NCBI GenBank assembly: GCA_035528995.1
Contig: DATKXO010000247.1
Span: forward strand, 1-16,849
Origin: DATKXO01 sp035528995
GTDB taxonomy: Bacteria; Planctomycetota; Phycisphaerae; UBA1845
Length of the DNA: 16,849 bases
Reading direction: 5' to 3'
The notes beneath the pieces are model-generated. The model did no database searches. It had not been told where the DNA came from and saw only the letters and a list, made by a program, of their open reading frames with translations. Position 1 is the first letter of the stretch, and each line of letters begins with the position of its first letter. Both the position numbers and the translations under genes were made by a program. This document shows, piece by piece, positions 8,001 to 14,416 of the stretch.

Positions 8001-8073
8001 TGCCGCGATGCCTGAGGCGGGCGAGGGGCCCGCAAGTCGGCCGGCAGGTCCCGAAACATCTCCTTCGCGATAG
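5002..8073 (+). CDS. O-antigen ligase / Wzy-like membrane protein with TPR-like C-terminal region
   Basis: The ATG at 5002 overlaps the previous stop and has AAGGA 4 bases upstream, giving 1023 residues. Residues 1-540 hold about 12 hydrophobic segments (for example 15-33, 79-97, 177-197, 205-223, 241-262, 273-291, 325-345). Signs of the Wzy_C (PF04932) family are the Arg of the TGARGP loop (R298), a periplasmic loop with RLRLFAWSYG and a GRGQGGF turn, and the AHNEWLE motif (H410-N411), which matches the His essential in WaaL-type ligases. An acidic loop (about 101-140) is inserted between the second and third segments. From about 545 on, the chain is soluble and rich in paired helices with A-x-x-x-L patterns, probably TPR repeats. 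It ends in three TQPAA repeats (988-1002) and a disordered tail. The protein probably ligates or polymerises a surface glycan at the inner membrane. The substrate is unknown. The neighbourhood contains no glycosyltransferases. Confidence 0.85.
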   Translation: MKVIRIADPDQVRPLHVVLACLVVVVLAGNCLLTSGGQREVLHDGAVDWSPNSSLRAVVELLNLGFTQTTSKGVEIKSLVFGVGSALAMMALAVALGIRPSAGEQAPIDDAGAGYSPDETGEDEQLDPAELAVPGGAIGGVRHKAHISPLMAAQFMMLTFGLWSLASFLWSNAPDFALAGGILLAIQLMWAFAIGLGLNRIAARSCAYALLVVCVVTALLALWYHDERNPTLRASYPVGNPLFLAACLIPGILIGVGVAIGCIQTCVRRWGAKYLIGILAALVAIAVLLWTFKLTGARGPAVGLLAGAGGMALFALRGRGRKIAGTIMVVVLVVALLYVYSQRESFSATGRSATIRLRLFAWSYGFDLGAEAPVLGRGQGGFVLAGDASAAGDDVLSDPLALEARVAHAHNEWLETWCDLGSIGLVVVLAALGLTFWAGARAVKRMPTPSLRWSLIALLSSLLGLVVEEGVGVGLRLPGVPAVYFTVIGLIWALSATGRPRWIEVLQASAWRRLPAFIVPAGLGVAALVASVLDFRAARAFHDVPERLAQLEFDQALELADSARRHQLAPQARLDATHRLCATYLGIARSLQVDALRLVEEAAAADPPDERRLARAQESETRALGYVRAGFSELSELLKKSPSSWGSGILEQGFYVVLAEFDRAAGRPEKVQANLNAAAEALKRELRRRPFDPGLALMFVGVAGPGTEIGSLFEVFARPLRHMQIPPQYFDFLREVLGSPEFAEAFTTVHGVAQAVSADQVVEQWAEPWAPEILRLAAVIWFMQGQFAQSEAELEQAAELYDVLYASAPMGAASCYAELADSRFYGNPASPGGAIEAARKAVELAPDSESGRHIAAAVRSRMATYQLAAGEEESARQLLGSLVEEVAPAVLDAEIGRRYSMLAHSASQGDSPPRSVATWVERALVLNAEHEMGWEAGESVRVLSLALQMGADMRIVAAFVDRVLAERPDSVPHQALRDELRAAMGPTTQPAATQPAATQPAAMPEAGEGPASRPAGPETSPSR
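7963..8007 (+). repeat. Three tandem 15-bp units encoding TQPAA
   Basis: Units at 7963-7977, 7978-7992 and 7993-8007 each encode Thr-Gln-Pro-Ala-Ala and differ mainly at third codon positions. They form a low-complexity linker near the C-terminus of the O-antigen-ligase-like protein. Such a tract could change in length by replication slippage. Confidence 0.75.
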
Positions 8074-8232
8074 CATCGGTCGGTTTGAGTCGGGAAGCGG
8101 CTGGAGCAGGGCCTCGGGTCGGGAGAGCCGTCCGGTTGTCATCGTCCCGGGCAGGCGGCATGATGCCGGGTGCGCCGCAGGCGCGGTCTGCACGTCCGGT
8201 GATGCGTGGTATTGAACTGAAGGAAGAAGGCC

Positions 8233-9312
8233 ATGTTTCGCAAGCGACATCCGCCGGTGGGGTCGAGGCCCGGGACGCTGGTCATCAACTCTCACGCCCA
8301 GAAGACGGCGATCCGCGTGATGCAGTACACGACGGAAGGCGTGAAGGAGCAGGAGATCTCCGAGGTCGCCCAGCTCCGGGAGTATCTGGCCCAGGAGGCG
8401 GTGGTCTGGATCGACGTCCAGGGGCTGGGCGACGAGAAGACCCTTCGTTCGGTCGGAGATGTCTTCGGGCTGCATCCTCTGGTCCTGGAAGACGTGGTCA
8501 ACGTGCCGCAGCGACCGAAGATCGAGGCGTACGATGAGCATCTGCTGTGCATCACCCGGATGGTCATGTTGGGCGAAGGGCCCAGCATCGAGCCGGAGCA
8601 GGTGAGTGTCATTCTGGGGCGCAACTACGTGCTGACGTTTCAGGAGCGGCACGGCGACGTGCTGGATCCGGTGCGGCAGCGCATCCGGCAGGGCAAGGGG
8701 TCGATCCGGAAGGCCGGGGCGGATTACCTGGCCTATGCGGTTCTGGACGCTGTGATCGACGGCTACTACCCGATCATGGAGGCTTTCGGCGAGTATCTGG
8801 AGTTTCTGGAGGACGAGATCGTGGTGGACCCCCGGGCGGCGATCCTGCAGAAGATTCACCGGGTCAAGCGCGAGCTTCTGGCCATCCGGAGGGCGATCTG
8901 GCCGCAGCGCGAGGCGGTCAACGCACTTATCCGCGATGACTGTCCGTACCTGACGGACGGGGTGCGGATGTACCTTCGGGACTGCTACGATCACTGCGTG
9001 CAGATCATCGACGTGGTGGAGACGTACCGGGAGCTGGCCGGCGGGCTGATGGACGTGTACCTGTCCAGCGTGGCCAACCGGCAGAACGAAGTGATGAAGG
9101 TGCTGACCATCATGGCGAGCATCTTCATACCGCTGACGTTCATGGCGGGGGTGTACGGGATGAACTTCCAGAACATGCCGGAACTCCAGAGTCGGTGGGG
9201 TTACCCGCTGCTGCTGGCCGGGATGGTGGCGGTGGCGGTCGGCCTGGTTCTCTTCTTCCGGCGCAAAGGGTGGCTCGGTCACAGGCCGCAGGCAGATGAT
9301 GCGGATGTGTAG
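8233..9312 (+). CDS. corA: CorA-type magnesium/cobalt transporter
   Basis: CorA is a homopentameric inner-membrane channel for Mg2+ (also Co2+ and Ni2+). The 359-residue chain has the soluble cytoplasmic domain (about 1-285, with WIDVQGL and the LHPLVLEDV segment) and the long stalk helix. Two C-terminal membrane helices follow (about 288-308 and 324-342), the first ending in the signature YGMNF, G309-M310-N311. The acidic loop after it contains MPEL, as in the family. The short basic and polar tail after the second helix lies in the cytosol. The ATG has an AAGGAAGAAGG ribosome binding site just upstream. The next gene starts 7 bases after the stop, so the two probably form one transcript. 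The 159 bases before corA hold small hairpins (for example CGGCA/TGCCG at 8157-8169) but no recognised Mg2+ riboswitch. Confidence 0.95.
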   Translation: MFRKRHPPVGSRPGTLVINSHAQKTAIRVMQYTTEGVKEQEISEVAQLREYLAQEAVVWIDVQGLGDEKTLRSVGDVFGLHPLVLEDVVNVPQRPKIEAYDEHLLCITRMVMLGEGPSIEPEQVSVILGRNYVLTFQERHGDVLDPVRQRIRQGKGSIRKAGADYLAYAVLDAVIDGYYPIMEAFGEYLEFLEDEIVVDPRAAILQKIHRVKRELLAIRRAIWPQREAVNALIRDDCPYLTDGVRMYLRDCYDHCVQIIDVVETYRELAGGLMDVYLSSVANRQNEVMKVLTIMASIFIPLTFMAGVYGMNFQNMPELQSRWGYPLLLAGMVAVAVGLVLFFRRKGWLGHRPQADDADV

Positions 9313-9319
9313 ATGAGCG

Positions 9320-10336
9320 ATGGCGGAGCGGTTCATTGAGATTCAGGTTCCGGCCGGGCGGGCGGCCGAGCTTCGCGACCTCGTAGCTCGTCACGAGGCG
9401 GTGGAGTCGTGGCAGGAGCCGGGCGAAGACGTGAAAGTCTTCAAGCTGTTCGTGCCGGCCGAGCAGGTGGAGAGCGTGCTGGACCCGGTCCAGGCGGCGT
9501 TTGGTGGTTCGGAGGAGTTCCGGGCGGTGGTCCTGTCCGTGGAGGCGACACTGCCCAAGCGAGCGGTTGCGGAGGCCGGCGAGGGCGACGTGTCGGCACC
9601 CGAGCCGGCCGCGTCCCAGGCGCCCGAGCGGGTGAGCCGGGAGGAGTTGTACGAGGACGTCAGCGGGTACGCGCGAATCACGCGCGTTTACCTGTGCATG
9701 GTGGTGCTGTCCACGATCGTCGCGGTGATCGGTATCTCGCGGAACAGTCCGGCGATTCTGATCGGGGCGATGGTGATTGCCCCGCTGTTGGGGCCGAACG
9801 TGGCCCTGTCGCTGGCGACGACGCTCGGTGACGCGGGCCTGGCACGGCGGGCGATCAGGGCCACGGCGTCGGGGCTGTTGTTGGCCGTGCTGGTCGCGCT
9901 TCTGGCCGGTTTGGTCGTGCCGTTGGAAGCCGCATCAGCGGAAGTTGTGTCCAGGACGGAGATCGGCCTGGGCGACCTGATTCTGGCGCTGGCGGCCGGA
10001 GCCGCGGGGGCGCTGGCGTTCACGAGCGGCGTTTCCTCGACGCTGGTTGGGGTGATGGTTGCGGTGGCGCTGCTACCACCGCTGGTGGTGTTCGCCATGC
10101 TGCTGACCGGCGGGCACGGGCACCAGTCGGTGGGGGCGCTGCTGCTGCTCATTTCCAACATCGTCTGCATCAATCTGGCGGGCGTGGCGACTTTTCTGGT
10201 GCAGGGCGTGAGCCCGCGGACCTGGTGGGAGACGGAGCGTTCCAAGCGAATGAGCCGCCGGGCCCTGGGCGTGTGGGTGGCGCTGCTGGTGGTCCTGGCG
10301 GGCCTGATCTGTTTGTCACGGTTTTCGGGCAGTTAG
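9320..10336 (+). CDS. DUF389 (TIGR00341 family) membrane protein
   Basis: The protein has 338 residues: an N-terminal soluble domain (1-80, predicted alpha/beta), a linker rich in Ala, Glu and Pro (81-105), and about seven membrane helices (123-139, 142-164, 184-202, 218-236, 240-262, 270-294, 316-333). The conserved DUF389 core is visible as YLCMVVLSTIVAVIG followed by NSPAILIGAMVIAPLLGP (142-159) and later by LPPLVVF and LISNIVCINLAG. The family is widespread and functionally uncharacterised. Its gene sits directly after corA and ends convergent to mscS, which hints at an ion-transport or membrane-stress role, but this is inference. The ATG at 9320 has only a weak ribosome binding site in the 7-base gap, so translation is probably coupled to corA. 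An ATG at 9313 is in another frame and stops after eight codons. Confidence 0.88.
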   Translation: MAERFIEIQVPAGRAAELRDLVARHEAVESWQEPGEDVKVFKLFVPAEQVESVLDPVQAAFGGSEEFRAVVLSVEATLPKRAVAEAGEGDVSAPEPAASQAPERVSREELYEDVSGYARITRVYLCMVVLSTIVAVIGISRNSPAILIGAMVIAPLLGPNVALSLATTLGDAGLARRAIRATASGLLLAVLVALLAGLVVPLEAASAEVVSRTEIGLGDLILALAAGAAGALAFTSGVSSTLVGVMVAVALLPPLVVFAMLLTGGHGHQSVGALLLLISNIVCINLAGVATFLVQGVSPRTWWETERSKRMSRRALGVWVALLVVLAGLICLSRFSGS

Positions 10337-10351
10337 CGTTCGATATCGAGA

Positions 10352-10377
10352 GGCGCAATGAGGCGCCGGGCTTGCGC
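10352..10377. terminator. Weak bidirectional terminator candidate between convergent genes
   Basis: The 72-base gap between the DUF389 gene and mscS holds two overlapping inverted repeats. GGCGC/GCGCC (10352-10367, loop AATGAG) and GCGCAA/TTGCGC (10353-10377) are mutually exclusive. There is no T-tract on either strand, so activity as an intrinsic terminator is doubtful. Confidence 0.3.
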
Positions 10378-10408
10378 GGGTGCTTCATCCGAGGCGGGCA
10401 AGGTCCGG

Positions 10409-12499
10409 TCAGGCATCGGTCGGCGGCGGAGATCCGGCGGGCGGGAACGCAGGCGGGTGTCTGCCTTCCTCCCACCGGTGGTAGACCGTTCGATGGGGGT
10501 AGGGGATTTCGATTCCGACCTCGTCGAAGCGTTTCTTGATGCGGCGCAGGAACTCCCGCTTGATGGTCCATTGCTGCAAGGGCCTGGTCTTGACGATCAA
10601 CTTGATGACGATGGCCGAGTCGCCCAGGGCGTCCAGGCCGAGGATTTCCGGCTCGCCGAGCATGAGGGGTTCGAAGTTCGGGTCCTGGTAGAGTTCCTTT
10701 CCGATCTGGGTGAGCACTTTCATGACGTTGTCGGCGTCCTCGTTGTAGCTGACGCCGATGTCCAGGACGGTCCGCGACCAGCCGTGGGTGAGGTTGCTGA
10801 CCTTGGCGGCCTCGCCGTGGGGGATGAAGTGCACGACGCCTTCCAGATCGCGCAGCACGGTCATGCGCAGGGTGATGTGCTCGACCAGCCCGGCGGTGTC
10901 GCCGATCTTGATCACGTCGTTGACGGTGTACTGGTTCTCCAGAAGGATGATGAACCCGTAGAAGTAATCCTTGATGAGGCTTTGGGCGCCGAAGGCGACG
11001 GCCAGGCCCACGACCGCAGCACCGCCCAGCAGCGGGGCGATGTTGACTTCGATCTCGGCCAGCACCATGAAGACGCCTGCGATGATGATGGCGATGAAGG
11101 CGGCGTTGTGGAAGACGGAGGTCAGGGTCTTGGCGCGATTCTCGCGGTCCGCGGGTGCGCCGTGGTCGGCGGACCCCATGAGCAACCGGACGATGCGGTG
11201 CTCGGCGATTCTGGTGATCCACAACAGCACGAGCATGCCGACAATGATGCCGATGAGCCTCGGTCCGTGGTTGTAGACCCATCGGAGCATGTTGTGGGGC
11301 GAAAAGGGACTCTGGAGCTTCTCCAGCTCCTGCTGGGCCTGTTGGGCCTCCTGGCGGGTGCGATCCGCTTCGGAGAGGGCCGCTATCTGATCCGCCTGCA
11401 ACTCCTGTAACTGGGCCTGCAACTGATCCATGCGGTCGATGTGCTGGGCGACCTCGGCTTCGGCCTGGGCCGATCGCTGGCGGGCGTCGCGGACCTTGGC
11501 CCAGAGGGCTTCGGCCTCTTCACGGGGGCCTCCCTCGGCCGACTTCTCGCGAGCCTGTTCGCTGAGCGCGTATTGCGTCTCTCGGGCGTTCTGCGTTTTC
11601 TTGCGGGCGGTCTCGAGGAGTTTGCGCTCGTTTTCGATGGCCGTCGTCAACGTCTGGACCCGCTCGGTGATGGACTGAGCCGCCTCCTCGGCGAGCTGGG
11701 CCTGGGCCTCCTTCTCCTGGGCCTGTTCCTGAGCTTTGACGACCTCTACGGTGGGGGGCTCGGCCGGCTTGTCGGCTGTGCCTTTCTCCGCCTCGGACTG
11801 ACCATTCACCGGTGCGGGTGCCGGCGCCACGGTAGCAGGTGGGGCCACCTGCCCTGGCTCTTTCTGGTTCTTCTCGGATGGGGCCTGTTTCTGCTCGTCG
11901 GTCACGCCGGCGGGTGTTTCGGCGGGCTGGGGGGCAATCGCCGGACCATCGCCGGGTTTGGTGGTGGCCTGTGGAGGTGTCTGCAGGCGTGTGACGGCCT
12001 CGCGATCCTGCAGGAGTTTTTTCTCCAACGTGGCTACCTTCTCGCCGAGGGCGTTCTGTTCCTGGATGGCCAGGTCGAAGCGTTCCTTGGCCAGATCGCG
12101 GGTCTTCCTGAGCTTGTCGATCTCGCCCTGCAGGGCGTCGGCCTGAACGGTCGAGCCGGCCTCCTGAAGGTGCTTGAGTTGCTGCTTCTTCTCTTCGAGC
12201 TGCCGGTCAAGCTCGGTGAACTCGGCCTTGGCCTTGGCGTACTCGCTTTCCGGGGATTCGAGCCTGGTCTTGAGTTCGGCGAGCTGCTTCTCGGTATCCT
12301 GGATGCTGCGTTCGAGTTCGACGACGCGTTCGGCGTCGGTCTTCTTTTCGGTCGGCCGGTTGTCGGCCGGTGCCGCGGGACCGGGGGTAGTGGCAGGTTG
12401 GGTCTGCCCGGCCTGTTTCTCTGCAGGGCGGGCCGGCGGAGCGACGGACGCGATCACGGCCACTGACGCGATGAGGCACAACACAGCAGAGTGACGCAC
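10409..12499 (-). CDS. MscS-family mechanosensitive channel with long coiled-coil periplasmic domain
   Basis: MscS channels open under membrane tension and release osmolytes on hypo-osmotic shock. The start is a GTG at 12499 with a strong GAGGAGG 5 bases upstream. It gives an export signal (residues 1-26, about VRHSAVLCLIASVAVIAS), then coiled coil 1 (54-163), a Pro/Gln/Ala-rich linker (174-249), coiled coil 2 (250-396) and membrane helices at about 415-431, 466-482 and 486-511. The pore helix contains the GGAAVVGLAVAFGAQSL pattern, followed by KDYFYGFIILLENQY and the beta domain with FIPHG. The C-terminal domain ends in IEIPYPHR. This C-terminal third is canonical MscS. The N-terminal domain recalls MscK/YbiO-type large members. 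A longer frame to 12661 exists but lacks the signal-peptide start. Total length is 696 residues. Confidence 0.92.
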   Translation of the reverse strand: MRHSAVLCLIASVAVIASVAPPARPAEKQAGQTQPATTPGPAAPADNRPTEKKTDAERVVELERSIQDTEKQLAELKTRLESPESEYAKAKAEFTELDRQLEEKKQQLKHLQEAGSTVQADALQGEIDKLRKTRDLAKERFDLAIQEQNALGEKVATLEKKLLQDREAVTRLQTPPQATTKPGDGPAIAPQPAETPAGVTDEQKQAPSEKNQKEPGQVAPPATVAPAPAPVNGQSEAEKGTADKPAEPPTVEVVKAQEQAQEKEAQAQLAEEAAQSITERVQTLTTAIENERKLLETARKKTQNARETQYALSEQAREKSAEGGPREEAEALWAKVRDARQRSAQAEAEVAQHIDRMDQLQAQLQELQADQIAALSEADRTRQEAQQAQQELEKLQSPFSPHNMLRWVYNHGPRLIGIIVGMLVLLWITRIAEHRIVRLLMGSADHGAPADRENRAKTLTSVFHNAAFIAIIIAGVFMVLAEIEVNIAPLLGGAAVVGLAVAFGAQSLIKDYFYGFIILLENQYTVNDVIKIGDTAGLVEHITLRMTVLRDLEGVVHFIPHGEAAKVSNLTHGWSRTVLDIGVSYNEDADNVMKVLTQIGKELYQDPNFEPLMLGEPEILGLDALGDSAIVIKLIVKTRPLQQWTIKREFLRRIKKRFDEVGIEIPYPHRTVYHRWEEGRHPPAFPPAGSPPPTDA

Positions 12500-12504
12500 A
12501 ACAA

Positions 12505-12511
12505 CCTCCTC
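12505..12511 (-). promoter_or_regulatory. Ribosome binding site that fixes the GTG start of mscS
   Basis: On the minus strand GAGGAGG ends 5 bases before the GTG at 12499. It is the only strong Shine-Dalgarno in the long frame and directly precedes the signal peptide. Confidence 0.75.
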
Positions 12512-12601
12512 TTTGCCACTGGAATACGATGCGTCCGGGAGGTGATCACCGACAGCCGCACCACCGGTGACGACCCGATCCAGCCTCGGTGCGCTACGGG
12601 C

Positions 12602-12630
12602 ATGATAATCGCAGACGGGGCTGGAGCCAA
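12602..12630 (-). promoter_or_regulatory. Candidate sigma70-type promoter of mscS
   Basis: On the minus strand TTGGCT (12630-12625) and TATCAT (12607-12602) are 17 bases apart. They match the consensus at 4 and 5 of 6 positions. Transcription would start about 95 bases before the GTG. Confidence 0.45.
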
Positions 12631-12701
12631 TCCGGCGGGCCGATTCGGCTTTACGGACCACAGGGAGGACAGGCGGTCCGCCGAGGCAGGGGGGCGCAGG
12701 C

Positions 12702-12739
12702 GGCCGGCAGTGCCGGCCAATCGACCGGTAGTACCGGTC
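12702..12739. promoter_or_regulatory. Two tandem 17-bp palindromes, 21 bp apart
   Basis: GGCCGGC-AGT-GCCGGCC (12702-12718) and GACCGGT-AGT-ACCGGTC (12723-12739) are both perfect inverted repeats with the same AGT centre. Each is followed by AAT. Where they differ, both arms change together, so symmetry is kept. The 21-bp spacing puts both centres on the same face of the helix. They could be operator sites for a dimeric regulator, or two copies of a dispersed repeat. Confidence 0.6.
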
Positions 12740-12821
12740 AATAAAGGAGTTGGGTTACAGACGAGTTGCCGCGTTTTCGGCCCTTCGGTGCGGCGCCGGG
12801 CGGAAGAGAGGGCACCGATAC

Positions 12822-12851
12822 TTGACGGGCCACCTTGAGCGCACCTACGAT
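12822..12851 (+). promoter_or_regulatory. Candidate sigma70-type promoter of the metallopeptidase gene
   Basis: TTGACG (12822-12827) and TACGAT (12846-12851) are 18 bases apart and match the consensus at 5 and 4 of 6 positions. Transcription would start near 12858, about 140 bases before the favoured start codon. Confidence 0.45.
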
Positions 12852-12981
12852 GCGATAAGCGTGGGGGGCGCTTCCTTGATGGCACGCGTCGAGAGCGGGG
12901 AATCAAAGTTTCGGCTCACAAACCTGTCGGCGAGGTCGCGGGTGCCAGCGATTGGGATGACTGTTAACACTGTGCGCGGGG

Positions 12982-12986
12982 GGAGG
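12982..12986 (+). promoter_or_regulatory. Ribosome binding site that selects a TTG start
   Basis: GGAGG lies 9 bases before the TTG at 12996. The ATG at 12957 has no comparable site. Confidence 0.55.
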
Positions 12987-12995
12987 GGGAATTGC

Positions 12996-14369
12996 TTGGC
13001 TGGTCGGCGATCCATCCTGAGTCTCCTGGTCATTGCAATGGCGATAAGCGGGTGTGGTGTCGGGCCGTCGGGCGCCGGTGGCGGAGGTAGCGTTGCGGGG
13101 GACTGCACTCCGGACTCGAACCCGGCCGACTGCTGCCCCGGGGGGCAGGCGCCCGTGTTCATCACGCTGATGGACGGCTCGGAGGTCTTCGACGGATGTG
13201 TAGCGACGGAGGGCCTGCTCGAGGACGGGAACGTCGGGGGCTCACAGGGCAAGCTGTCCGGCGAACCCAACGGCAGCTTCATGCAGGCCCTGCCGGTGCT
13301 CTACGACAATGACAACCTGGTCAAGCTACAGGGCTCGGTGGAGCGGACCGGCGACCTGGACGTGTTCGAGCTGGGCGCCCTGCAGGCCGGTGATCGGATT
13401 GTCGTAGACCTGGCGGGCGTTTCGGACTACTTCGACCCGTCGATCGCCGTGTTCGACGAGGACTTCAGCCTGTTCATGGACAACGACGACGTGAACACGG
13501 CCGCGCGGCTGTACGATTCGTTCATCGACCAGATCGTCCGCCACGGGGGCGATCAGTATTACCTGGTGGTGGGTCACTCGGCCTTCGCCAGCCCGGGCTG
13601 GGAGGTGGGCAACTACCGGGTGACGGTGACGGTGGAGCATGGTCACGAGGTTCCGCCGCCGCGGGCGCAGATCATTCTGCTGGATTTCGAGGGCGGTTTG
13701 GTGGGGCCGGACAACCTGCTGGTCAAGACGCTGCCGCCGTTCGACGCCGGAGCGATCGACCGGGTCTACGAAGGACAGGATGAGGTGATCAGGGCCGCGA
13801 TCGTGGCCAGCGTCCTGGAGAACTTCGAGAGTTACGACGTGACGATCGTGACCGACCGGGCGGAGGTGCCGCTGGGCGAGCCGTATTCCACCCTGATGCT
13901 GGGTGGGCACAGCCAGTTGGCCTTCGGTATCTCTGAGGCCGTGGACCACTACAACGCCGAGATGGGTGACGTTGCGATCATCTTCACGGAGGCGTTCGAC
14001 CCGGCGAAGTTCAGCGCGACGCCGACGGCGCGGGAGTTGGGGCTGGCGATCGGCAACATCGCGGTGCACGAGGCCGGTCACCTGCTGGGGCTGAATCACG
14101 TGGACGACGCCAACGCGATCATGGACGGCGCCTCACCGGCGGATACCTTCCTGCGTGACCAGAATTTCATCGTGGGCCCCCTGTCGTCGGACGTTCTGCC
14201 CATCGGTAACCAGGACGCGCCGCTGCTGCTGTCGGAGATCGTGGGGCTGCGGCCTGGTTTCGAGCTGGAGCAGCCGCGTCCGGTCCCGGTGGTCTTGAGG
14301 CGAGCGCGGCTCAAGAAGACGCACCCGTATAGCTGGTGCGGGACCTGCAACCCGAATCTTGCCCGCTGA
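12996..14369 (+). CDS. Metzincin-type (matrixin-like) zinc metallopeptidase lipoprotein
   Basis: The preferred start is TTG at 12996 with GGAGG 9 bases upstream. It gives MAGRRSILSLLVIAMAISGC, a textbook lipoprotein signal with lipobox Cys at 20. An in-frame ATG at 12957 would add 13 residues and is the main alternative. The mature part has a Gly/Ser linker and a Cys-rich stretch (with DCCPGG). A beta-sandwich-like segment of about 120 residues follows, resembling bacterial pre-peptidase (PPC) domains (about 120-240, with DNLVKLQGSV and YYLVVGH). The C-terminal catalytic domain shows HEAGHLLGLNH (H358, E359, H362, H368), the HExxHxxGxxH zinc site, and the Met-turn Met376 eight residues after the third His, the matrixin spacing. 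All catalytic residues are present. The end is a basic segment with WCGTC. Its likely role is a cell-envelope or secreted protease; the substrate is unknown. The total is 457 residues. Confidence 0.85.
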   Translation: MAGRRSILSLLVIAMAISGCGVGPSGAGGGGSVAGDCTPDSNPADCCPGGQAPVFITLMDGSEVFDGCVATEGLLEDGNVGGSQGKLSGEPNGSFMQALPVLYDNDNLVKLQGSVERTGDLDVFELGALQAGDRIVVDLAGVSDYFDPSIAVFDEDFSLFMDNDDVNTAARLYDSFIDQIVRHGGDQYYLVVGHSAFASPGWEVGNYRVTVTVEHGHEVPPPRAQIILLDFEGGLVGPDNLLVKTLPPFDAGAIDRVYEGQDEVIRAAIVASVLENFESYDVTIVTDRAEVPLGEPYSTLMLGGHSQLAFGISEAVDHYNAEMGDVAIIFTEAFDPAKFSATPTARELGLAIGNIAVHEAGHLLGLNHVDDANAIMDGASPADTFLRDQNFIVGPLSSDVLPIGNQDAPLLLSEIVGLRPGFELEQPRPVPVVLRRARLKKTHPYSWCGTCNPNLAR

Positions 14370-14416
14370 TCCTCGGCGGCCTACACTTCCTGAGCCGGTG
14401 AACCGAGGACAGCAAC

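Larger units (their letters stand above)
12500..12995. other. 496-base divergent intergenic region
   Basis: This gap lies between the start of mscS (minus) and the metallopeptidase lipoprotein gene (plus). It contains one promoter candidate per strand and two tandem palindromes at 12702-12739, all listed separately. The GGCGGTCCGCC at 12672-12682 is a smaller inverted repeat. The metallopeptidase frame is open back to 12750 but lacks recognisable protein features there. Confidence 0.5.

Noticed and set aside
7489..9336. A 615-codon minus-strand open frame opposite the O-antigen-ligase tail and corA
   Set aside because: It is antisense to conserved genes and shows no family motif. Its length is explained by strand-shadow effects of GC-rich codons.
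10358..12466. Long plus-strand open frames opposite mscS (10358-11410 and 11441-12466)
   Set aside because: The minus-strand frame encodes an unmistakable MscS core. The plus-strand translations are Asp/Val- and Leu/Gly-rich shadows of the coiled-coil codons.
12750..12995. An 82-residue N-terminal extension of the metallopeptidase lipoprotein
   Set aside because: It would put the signal peptide in the interior. The promoter candidate at 12822-12851 lies inside it, and the TTG at 12750 touches its own ribosome binding site.
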